Made by a program: the position numbers and the translations under genes | Notes under the pieces: model-generated | What the model saw: the letters and a program-made list of their open reading frames with translations, nothing else | Databases searched by the model: none | What the model was told of the DNA's origin: nothing | NCBI RefSeq assembly: GCF_032854445.1 | Contig: NC_088302.1 | Location: 29,853,979-29,917,978, forward strand | Origin: Liolophura sinensis | Lineage: Eukaryota; Mollusca; Polyplacophora; Chitonida; Chitonidae | DNA length: 64,000 nt | Direction of reading: 5' to 3' | Shown here: piece by piece, positions 48,401 to 60,400 of the stretch | Layout of the letters: every line of letters starts with the position of its first letter | Position numbering within the stretch: the stretch's first letter is position 1

Positions 48401-51400
48401 TCATGCTGAGACAATCAACTTGACAGAGTCGGGGAGGACACAAGAAGCACTAGAGAATCATGCTGAGACAATCAACTTCACAGAGTCGGGGAGGATGCAA
48501 GGAGCACTAGAGAATCATGCTGAGACAATCAACTTGACAGAGTCGGGGAGGACACAAGAAGCACTAGAGAATCATGCTGAGACAATCAACTTGACAGAGT
48601 CGGGGAGGATACAAGGAGCACTAGAGAATCATGCTGAGACAATCAACTTGACAGAGTCGGGGAGGATGCAAGGAGCACTAGAGAATCATGCTGAGACAAT
48701 CAACTTGACAGAGTCGGGGAGGATACAAGGAGCACTAGAGAATCATGCTGAGATAATCAACTTGACAGAGTCGGGGAGAATACAAGGAGCACTAGAGAAT
48801 CATGCTGAGACAATCTTGGGTTTGTCACATTTTCACATTTAATCACTCCACGCTTTATCCTCCATTCATGGTAATCTGACAAGAAGACAAACACTTGAGA
48901 ATTCTGTCAGAGTATCTCAAAAGAGCTTTTTTAAAGAATTTTTACAGCAAAACTGAACCCACAAGAGGTTTGAAGATCCAAAACATAAGAAATAAAACAT
49001 CCAATTCTGGTACGTAACAAAGACCTGAAACAAGCCAGAGGACGATAAGGGCTAAAATAATCTTGGGAAGTGTCGAACTGCATGAAAGCTATGATCTAGC
49101 TGCCAGAGATTTGGTATCCTTCATTACTGCTGAATGGAGACTTAAAAAGCCTTCAATATGGGCTTTTAAGGGATGTTCTCAACATAAGAAGATACTCTGC
49201 AGTGATCAAGCGCTTCTCACAATCCGTCTAGCCAGCTGGCCCCAGGCACTGCTTCAGTCTTTCAGGCCCATGTATTCCTGGGCTAGAAATGGTCTTGCCT
49301 GGGACTTGGTCGCTAAAAGGTATTGACATGAGCAAGCTGTGGTAATAAGGTAGAGATTCAGCCGGACAGAGAAGCTTGTGATCAAGTCTTCTTTGTTCTT
49401 TGTATGGCTTGGGGGTTGGGGGAGAGGGGTGGCAAAAATTCAACAGACGTTCAGTCTGGCCTATTTTTGGAAAAAAAAAATGCTAATCAAAATATGTTGG
49501 AATATGGGAAGTACATTTGTACCACATTTTTGTTGTGATGTCTTGATACCAGTTATGTTTTCTTGTCACAGCTGATCAGCCCCTGACTGCAATGTTGTAA
49601 AACTCAACTCTTTCTCTGTGTTGTCTGCAGCTCTAAGTCATAAAGTTTGTTAAATAGCTGTGGTTTTATTATAATCCTGGATGTTTTGGTTTTCTTCAAC
49701 CGATAAACCATGACTGTATTCAAATAGATGAAGAGGAAATTCACCATATTGTCATCCACATATAAAGGGTTTCCTGTCATCTTGTATTCTGGGCTTCAGG
49801 CACCTCGCTAAAGTGACAAGCCCGTGTTTAAATGCCCCAGTTTAAAGATATAGTTGCCCGATATCCACCCACTGACTCATGACTTACACACAAAATGCTA
49901 ATCAAATAAATAAATAAATTAATACTAGTCATAGTTTCTTTTTGCATTTTAATGCATTTGTAATTGCATTTTAGGATGCACGGATGTACACATTCAAAAT
50001 GATGTGTTCAAAAGGTCACTAACAATCATGCATCTATTCTTTAAAATATTGTGCAAAATTCTTGATGGACCATGAAATCAGGTTCAGACGACATGTGCGA
50101 TTTGTTGTATAGCAGCGAGCTAACTGACAAGACAGCAATCGGCTCATCAGGATTCCGAGTCAACAAGACAGCTTGGCTCAATACAACCAATCAAAACAGA
50201 CTAGCCTGATCCATGAAACCAAAATAATCCATTGTCAGTCCAGTGAATGTAAAGTTCCAGGAGGTATTCAACACTTCTTCACCTCCCAGCCCCTTGTCAC
50301 AGCTCCCAAAACTCCCTCCAATGAATTCCTCCCAAGAAACCCACGTCAGAGTGACCCCTAAGGGCAAAACATCTACCGTGACCAACTTATTGAAGAAACC
50401 AAGAATTAATCAAGAATTTGGGCGTAGGATCAAATGCATCTCTTCTTCTATTCACATGCCAGGATTGTAGAAACTCATCTGGCCCACAAGGAAACCTTAG
50501 CCTTACTCCTCAAGGTAAAAACCTCGGAGATTTGCATTTACAGTTGACACACAGGCAAACATTTGTGAATTTACACTCCTGATATATGCTATCGGACTAT
50601 TGATGGCATGTAGCAAATCCACTGGCATAACCATTTCCCTGGCTAGGCTGAATATTTACTCTCTTTATCAGATTACCGCACTTACTTTGACGGATTCACA
50701 CAATGCCCGGAGATAGAGGATGTCCTATCTGCTCTCAGAGGCCAATGTCTATTAATATGTTAGGGCCCTCAGTGGCTCAGTTATCTAACAGGTCACTCAC
50801 ACTCCAGGCAACAAGTAGTTGAGAAACAAGGTTTCATGTCAAGGGATTTGTATCAGATACGCCGAGATCATACAGTCCTCGTGAAGGGCATCAGATTCCA
50901 TCAGAATTCTGTCCTTGTTACTGACCATTTGTCATAGGTTTGTAAACCAAGACAACCGTTATATAAACGAAATATAAACAAGTACAGTTAAAAACCTCAA
51001 TCAACTACATATACATGTGTATGTGTGTATGCATAATATTGTAGATGTACATTTTGTTGAATTGTTCAAAACTACATGTAGTACCTGCGGGACCAGTTTC
51101 ATGAAGCACTCTTAACGCCACATTCACTTAACTACCAGGGGCCTCGGTGGCTCAGTTGGTTAGCACGCTAGTGCATGGTAATGATCCAGGAGTCTCTCAC
51201 CAATGCAGTCGCTGTGAGTTCAAGTCCAGCTCATGCTGGCTTCCTCTCTGGCCGTACGTGGGAAGGTCTGCCAGCAACCTGCGGATGGTCGTGGGTTTCC
51301 CCCCGGGCTCTGCCCGGTTTCCACCCACCATAATGCTGGCTGCCGTCGAAAAAGTGAAATATTCTTGAGTACGGCATAAAACACCAATCAAACACCAAAT

Positions 51401-54400
51401 AAATAAATAAACTTAACTACCACAGCCACGGTTACTGTTGGCATTGCATGGTCATGGTAGTTGTGAGCTTGTAATGTTTAGACAGCTTTGTGAAACTGGG
51501 GTCAGGATACCAGTAAATAAGGGTAAACTCTGGCAAAACAATATGAAAAATGTACTTGTGCAAGTGTGCACCTCCATAGGTCATGGGATTTAATGACAAT
51601 CTACAAGTTTGCAACTACTGTGATTTACTAGGTCCAAATTAACTTAATCTGACTGTATTTTGTTCCTCATAGGCATGTTTTGAACCAGTCTATATACACG
51701 CACAAATATATTTGATAAAGGACATTTCAAAGGAATCTTAACAAAACTGGGTTAATTACAGACCAGATCAATTAATGTAGGAAGGAATGTCATATGAAAA
51801 CTAGGAGATGTAGAAATAAAGTCTTAGTTAAAATGCTAAACAAGGAGGCCTTAATAATGATCAATCTTTTCCGTGTATCATCATTTTACAGTATCTATAC
51901 CTTCCGCTCTAGACAATTAACAGTGTTACATGTATGCTATATGCAGATATATGCCATCCAGAATCCTCAAGAAAGCAGCAATTTTTGTACAGACTTTACA
52001 GGACTACACCACCAGACACCCACAAAGTTTATACCTCAATCCTGCCCACAGCCTTAAGTAACAAATCTGCTTTGTTTCTACTAAACCACATGGATTTGAG
52101 AGCTGACAAAAGGCTCGGGAAACCTACATTGTATGACCTCACAGATTCAATCCATTCTCATTAGTCTGTCTCTGTTCAACTCACAATGGCCTGTAGACAG
52201 GCGATATGAGATCTGTCGAGGGACTATAAAAAGATGCTGCAAGATGTACAATACATGTGTACATGGAAGTTCCAGATTAATTGAAAGGAAAAATACTGAA
52301 AGACAAAGGCACCAAAGTATATGATGTGTTAAGATTGGCGATTGGGGATCTACGGGAGAATGGCAAAATGACATACTGTCGTTAGTTATGGCAAAAGTTT
52401 TTCAATCACCTGGTTATACCAGATGTTGATTCAGTCCTATCCTTACAGCTGATTTTTTCATTGTTCAGGGTGACCTTGGTGGCAATGGATACACAACATG
52501 TGTTCTGTTGTGTGGTCTTGCATGAAGTACACTGTAAAGATCACATGCCCCTCAGCCTTCGTACCAATAATGTCACATGTTCGACAGTTCGTGTGGTCTT
52601 GCATGAAGTACACTGTAAAGATCACATGCCCCTCAGCCTTCGTACCAATAATGTCACATGTTCGACAGTTCACAGGTAACTCATAAAAGGCTGCTGGTTT
52701 ACACTAGAGTTCAACCTCCACCTTTAAATCATATACTGTAAATCTTCAACCTTTTCAACCACATTAGTACTCTTTTCAGTTAAATCTATGCATACAAATA
52801 TTATGAAAATGACACTATAAAAAAATAATTTGTTAACTGTGTCATTAAAGATGCAGGCTTCATAAAACTGTGCGGAATAATTCCCCATATCCCATAGTTC
52901 TCTGGGCATGTCTCCAAATATTGGTTGCAGAGGCTATTGAACAAATTATTCACTGTGGCATTAATGAATCAAATACATAAGTAAATATGATGTGAGGATG
53001 TAAAACTATAAATGTAGTATGCTGTCACCAACCAGTTTATGATGAACGCTATTTTTAGAACAGCTGTTCTATTTACCTCCGAAGGAAAGGGTAATGTAAA
53101 TAGATAAAAAATAAAAATAAAAAAAAACCCCAGATATTTAACAAATATAGAACTACAGAATTAAGTAAATGTACAACGTTACTCACTCACTCACTCACTC
53201 AGAATTAAGTAAATGCAATTTGGAAAGTGCTCTAGATATGTTTGAAAGTGGGTATCTGAGCATTCCAAGGATGTCTCTTTCAACTTTCTTAAAAGCTTTC
53301 TGTGAGCTATTGAAGATGTAGAACTGATCCCTAGGATAGGTCATCAAAGAGCAAATAATCCAATCATTATAGATAGAGGGTTCCGCTATTACAGCCTGAA
53401 TCGGCAGGGTCAGAAAGCATTGATGAGTAGAGGGAGCCAGGCAATACAGAGTGGGGCAAAAACCTATCTGTAAAAACAACTCTCCAATGGCTTCAGTTGC
53501 CAAGAAAAAACCGCTGGTATTAGACAGTGCTTTCAAGCAAAAGTCCCTGGGTTGGAGGAATCAAAGGTTCTTGCATCTCAGGTCTGTGTCTAATTGATGG
53601 AGAGGATTCTGAACAGAGACCGAGTGAAAGATGTTTGCTGACTTAAAGGATTAAAACTAGAGTCTGAGTGACTGCCTAGATAAATGGAGTGACTGTCAAG
53701 CTAACTCATGCATAAGGTGACCAATTTCTTCCTCAATTTCAGAGATGCTTCTAAAAATGGCTTCCGTAAAGATCAGGAAAATATGTGTTTACCAGAAATA
53801 AAAGGTTTATTTCAATGTGAACAGGAGACAATTTTCTGAATGAAAGAACAGCAAGATGCAATGAAATTTCACCAAAACAAGATGTTTGTATGAACACATA
53901 GAGAAATTGGAAAAGACTGAATTCCATTTTTACATTCAGATGACTCCACTTATAAAGTAATAGACTTCATCATTATACTTTTTTCCTCTGTTTTTTTTAA
54001 ATGTTCGTTTCTTGGGATGTGGAATTTGTATACATGACAAGTACATGTTTATTGAAAAAGGCACACATTAATTTTAAAGGCACAGTTTTAAAACAAGATT
54101 TGGGCTCTGACTGACCAGTAATTAAATTTCTGTGGGAAACCAACCAGCCCTTTGCAACTGACTGGTTCAAGGTCATGCAGATAGTAAGGTAATAGTTTAA
54201 TATGATCTTTTACTATTCATATGCTTTTATATTATTAAAACATTAGGCTTCTAGTTGGAGAAACATACATATAGGTTTGTTCTAACTGTAATTTCCTGTA
54301 ACATTACTGCCATGAACAAGCAGACTTACACCTACAGCTTTATAAAATCTGATGAAAAAATATAAATAATGTCTTCAAATGTTTTCACTTGTGCAGTCTG

Positions 54401-57400
54401 GTTTATGATTTGTTTATTTTATTTATTTGACTGATGTTTTATGCCATATGGATGGAGGAAGCAAAAAAAAATGGGGAGTAAATTAAAACCATTGTCCTTT
54501 ATGAGGTTACATTTGTAACTTGAAAATAAGAACACCTGCTCTTTTGCCCTGTGAAAGTTTAAATAATTTGCAGCATAAATATGTCATCCCAATATGTAAA
54601 TCATATTCTGTACATGCATGGGTTCTTTGTACAAATCATGTTTCCAGGTATTACCTACTTCACACCTGTTGTCGTGGCCATCTAGTTTACAGTGTCAGGA
54701 CTTCCAAGGGTTTACTTTCTCCGGAAACCATATTTATTCATTTGATTGATGTTTTGCGCAGTACTCAAGCTCTGGTAACATACATGTAAGTCTTCACTGT
54801 AATGTTGTCATTGACATTACGCCAGGCACATTATTAGATTAAATTGCAACGGCTTACTAAATCAAGCTCACCATACTAACATGATTTTATGCACATATAT
54901 TTGAAATCTGTAAGATCACGGTAGAATGAAACTGAGTGGCTCCTATCTCATGTGACAGTTATTACTATAACCAGCAAAATCTATTGGTTTGATCAAATTT
55001 GTCTGATGGAACAAATAGGGAGCAGAGGCATGGTTAAGCTGCTTGCCTTGGGGTTGCATGAGAAGTGAGCGCAACCAAATTCTAGCTTCCGTCAATCTGC
55101 CTTTGACCAATGAGGCTGCCTGCCAACTGGAATCGAGCTTTAGTTCATGTTTGTGGGATAAATGTCAAAAGTCGGTGGTTTATTCCCTGTTCGAATCTCA
55201 GAACAGGAAATGCTCAGTATTCCTCTGGTCACTTGTGTGTGGGATCTTAGTGGCAATATAAAGCAAACAAAGGTGTTTTCTTGTGTTGTCTTCCTTTCAC
55301 GAATGAAATATCTCACACATGGAAGAGTATAACTTGCCAAAGGCTGGTGGTTTACTCTGGGCACTCCTTTTAAAAAATTCTTGAGTAGGATGTTATAATA
55401 CAAAATTATCGCTTCAATAAATAAATAAATAACAATATCTCAAATGCATTGTGAAAGGAGACCACCTGCTTTGAACCCAGGTAACGGATTACAAACTTGC
55501 ATCATAGAGTATTAATAAATGTATGATCCTACCAAATAAATGTACACAAATTGGGCTTCTCAGATAGATCTAGTTAGGGAAGCACCTGTTTTTTCTGCTT
55601 AGGTAACAGCTGGCAATGACAGACTACCACCATTATTTATCCTCCTGGTCCTTCACCAGACTTGTCTGCTAAGTGCATGGGATGTAAATTGGTATCATCT
55701 GCCCAACATAAATTTGCAGCATTAGTGTTAACGATAACTTGGCAGTTTTTATGTAAGGCTGGCTATGAAAACTGAAAGCTATTTCAAGTGCATATATATG
55801 TAATTATTAATAAAATTTCGTATGTACAAGCAGCTTATATATGCCTTGAATGTCTCTTACGTCTCTTGTTACATTGTATAGGGTATCAGTTACATATACT
55901 AGCAAATTTAGCCCAAATAAAATTGTCTTCAATCTCTAACAAAAGACGGCCTTCACACGTTCACATACATTCTTCCAGACATGACAAATTGCCACCCTCT
56001 TAACCGTCTGTAGCTAGAGCTTTACATTTAAAACACAGCACTGCTTACATACGTAAATACTTTGTACTTTGCTGCTAACAACATACATTTTTTCCATTAG
56101 GATACACCTTTTAAAAGAATAGATAAATCTCTAGGTCAAATACAAGCATGTAGAGTATTCCTTCAAGTCCTATGTAATTGCGTATATGTGTGTTAACACT
56201 AAACACCTTAGTTATTGAAGATGCAGATCGTGTACCTGGTGTAAAAGGAGTAATCATTGTGAAAACTTGTCCAACAGATAGAAGCTGCATGTATATAAAT
56301 TTATTACTTATACATGGTCATCAGTTTTATGATTGGCATAAACTGGAGTGGCATCAATAAACCACTGACCTCTGGCAAGTTACTTACAAATGCCCCCCCC
56401 CCCCCATGTGATTCACAAATATGTACACAATACTCATGACTCACTGCTTGTACCAGACAAAAGCCAACACTCATGAACACCCACATACCTGTACATGGTG
56501 GTGCAATTAACACTATGCAATTAGCCCTATTCTTGCCAGCCACATAAATCTACATGGCTTGATGTAATACAGTTTAACATAACATCGTGTTTACTAGAAA
56601 TTTAATCATCTTCAGTGATCTACGGAACAGTATTAGCCATGGTCTGGACAGCGTCAGACTTTAACCAACACATTTCTGAGTCACTACACATGGAATGGCT
56701 CCATTGTAATACCTTCAGCTGAAGTCAGCCTCTGTTCATTTCATATAATTCTGTCTTCAATTAAGTCTTAAAAACCAGGAGCATTTCTTGGGTCGACCAT
56801 TCAACTCTTAGGAACTGCCTTTTCCAAAGCAGACTTTCCTGATTAGTTGATGGAGGCAACAATTGCCAAAGTACCGTTAGCATATTGGTTTTCATCCATG
56901 AGGAGGGCCCCCGTGCTAGCTCATTTTGGTAAAAAAAAATTGTTCTCGCTTTAGTCAATCAGCCTATGACCACTGACGCTGCCTGCCAACTTAAATCCAG
57001 CTTTAGATCATGTTTGTGGGGTAGTTGTCAAAGGTCAGTGGTTTATTCCTGTTTTAACCCGCCAGGAAACCCGGTTGCTGATGCACAAGTGGAAAATTCT
57101 TGAGAACAGTGTTAAACAATATTCAGTGAAGTAAGTAAATCAATAAATAATTGCAGGTCACCACAATTTCATTACTTTTTCACCAACCAATCACCTTGCT
57201 GTAGGGTTATGAGAAATATTATTTGAAAATGTGTATACAACACAGTAGATCACATAACTTTATCTGACTTTTCACTTAGGATTCAGTCGCTGTCAGTCTG
57301 AGTCCACCTCATCCTGGCTTCCTCTCCGGCTGTACATGGGAAGGTCTTCGTGGGTTTCACCCAGGCTCTACCCGGTTTCCTCCCACCATAATGCTAGCTA

Positions 57401-60400
57401 GCCACAAGCATATAAGTGAAATATTCTTGAGTAAGACGTAGAACACCAATCAAATAAATATTACAAATCATCCTTCTGTACAACAGTTCATTCAGTTTGG
57501 TGCTTTGCTGGTGAAAAATTCAGTTATTAAATTAAAAGTGATTTATTGTTTCAGGCAAAAAATGTTTCCTGCAATAAACATACTTGAATGTTAGGTATAA
57601 TATTGTCAGCCTTACATGTATACAATAGCTCCAACATCTGCAGTATATTGTCAGTCTTACATGTATACAACAGCTCCAACATCTACAGTATATTGTCAGC
57701 CTTACATGTATACAATAGCTCCTACATCTACAGCATATTGTCAGCCTTACATGTATACAATAGCTCCAACATCAGCAGTGTATTGTCAGCCTTACATGTA
57801 TACAATAGCTCCAACATCTTCACTATATTGTCAGCCTTACATGTATACAATAGCTCCAACATCTACAGCATATTGTCAGCCTTACATGTATACAATAGCT
57901 CCAACATCTGCAGTATATTGTCAGCCTTACATGTATACAATAGCTCCTACATCTACAGCATATTGTCAGCCTTACATGTATACAATAGCTCCAACATTTA
58001 CAGTATGTTGTCAGCCTTACATGTATACAATAGCTCCAACATCTACAGCATATTGTCAGCCTTACATGTATACAATAGCTCCAACATCTGCAGTGTATTG
58101 TCAGCCTTACATGTATACAATAGCTCCAACATCTTCACTATATTGTCAGCCTTACATGTATACAATAGCTCCAACATCTACAGCATATTGTCAGCCTTAC
58201 ATGTATACAATAGCTCCAACATCTGCAGTATATTGTCAGCCTTACATGTATACAATAGCTCCTACATCTACAGCATATTGTCAGCCTTACATGTAAACAA
58301 TAGCTCCAACATTTACAGTATGTTGTCAGCCTTACTTGTATACAATAGCTCCAACATCTACAGTATATTGTCAGCCTTACATGTATACAATAGCTTCAAC
58401 ATCTGCAGTATACTGTCAGCCTTACATGTATACAATAGCTCCAACATCTACAGTATACTGTCAGCCTTACATGTATACAATAGCTCCAACATCTACAGTA
58501 TGTTGTCGGCCTTACATGTATACAATAGCTCCAACATCTACACTATATTGTCAGCCTTACATGTATACAATAGCTCCAACATCTGCAGTATATTGCCAGC
58601 CTTGCCTGTATACAATAGCTCCAACATCTACACTATATTGTCAGCATTACATGTATACAATACCTCCAACATCTACACTATATTGTCAGCCTTACATGTA
58701 TACAACAACTCCAACATCTTCAGCATATTGTCAGCCTTACATGTATACAATAGCTCCAACATCTACAGTATATTGTCAGCCTTACATGTATACAATGGCT
58801 CCAACATCTACAGTGTACTGTCAGCCTTACCTTTATACAATAGCTCCAATATCTACAGTATATTATCAGCCTTACATGTATACAATAGCTCCAACATCTA
58901 CAGTGTATTGCCAGCCTTACATGTACACAATAGCTCCAACATCTACAGTATATTGTCAGCCTTACATGTATACAATAGCTCCAACATCTACAGTATATTA
59001 TCGGCCTTGCATGTACACAATGCCTCCAACATCCACAGTCTATGGTCAGCATTGCACGTATACAATAGCTCCAACATCCACAGTATACTGTCAGCCTTGC
59101 ATGTATACAATAGCTCCAACATCTACAGTGTACTATCAGCCTTACATGTATACAATAGCTCCAACATCTACAGTATATTGTCAGCCTTGCATGTATACAA
59201 TAGCTCCAACATCCACAGTATATTGTCAGCCTTACATGTATACAATAGCTCCAACATCTACACTATATTGTCAGCCTTACATGTATACAATAGCTCCAAC
59301 ATCTTCAGTATGTTACCAGCCTTACATGTATACAATAGCTCCAACATCTACACTATATTGTCAGCCTTACATGTATACAATAGCTCCAACATCTACACTA
59401 TATTGCCAGCCTTACATGTATACAATAGCTCCAACATCTTCAGTATGTTGTCAGCCTTACATGTATACAATAGCTCCAACATCTACACTATATTGTCAAC
59501 CTTACATGTATACAATAGCTCCAACATCTACAGTGTATTGCCAGCCTTACATGTATACAATAGCTCCAACATCTACAGTGTATTGCCAGCCTTACATGTA
59601 TACAATAGCTCCTACATCTTCAGTATGTTGTCAGCCTTACATGTATACAATAGCTCCAACATCTACACTATATTGTCAGCCTTACATGTATACAATAGCT
59701 CCAACATCTACAGTGTATTGCCAGCCTTACATGTATACAACAGCTCCAACATCTACAGTGTATTGCCAGCCTTGCATGTATACAATAGCTCCAACATCTA
59801 CAGTGTATTGCCAGCCATACATGTATACAATAGCTCCAATATCTACAGTATATTATCAGCCTCACATGTATACAATAGCTCCAACATCTACAGTGTATTG
59901 CCAGCCTTACATGTACACAATAGCTCCAACATCTACAGTATATTGTCAGCCTTACATGTATACAATAGCTCCAACATCTACAGTATATTATCGGCCTTGC
60001 ATGTACACAATGCCTCCAACATCCACAGTCTATGGTCAGCATTGCACGTATACAATAGCTCCAACATCCACAGTATACTGTCAGCCTTGCATGTATACAA
60101 TAGCTCCAACATCTACAGTGTACTATCAGCCTTACATGTATACAATAGCTCCAACATCTACAGTATATTGTCAGCCTTGCATGTATACAATAGCTCCAAC
60201 ATCCACAGTATATTGTCAGCCTTACATGTATACAATAGCTCCAACATCTACACTATATTGTCAGCCTTACATGTATACAATAGCTCCAACATCTTCAGTA
60301 TGTTACCAGCCTTACATGTATACAATAGCTCCAACATCTACACTATATTGTCAGCCTTACATGTATACAATAGCTCCAACATCTACACTATATTGCCAGC

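Noticed and set aside
48267-48842. 191-codon repetitive frame as a gene
   Set aside because: It is the 57-bp minisatellite read through; no exon, promoter or non-repeat domain, and it lies antisense in an SNX27 intron.
53195-53536. 113-codon minus-strand frame
   Set aside because: Inside an SNX27 intron in gene sense, but with no homology I recognise and no interruption of SNX27 phase required; judged chance.
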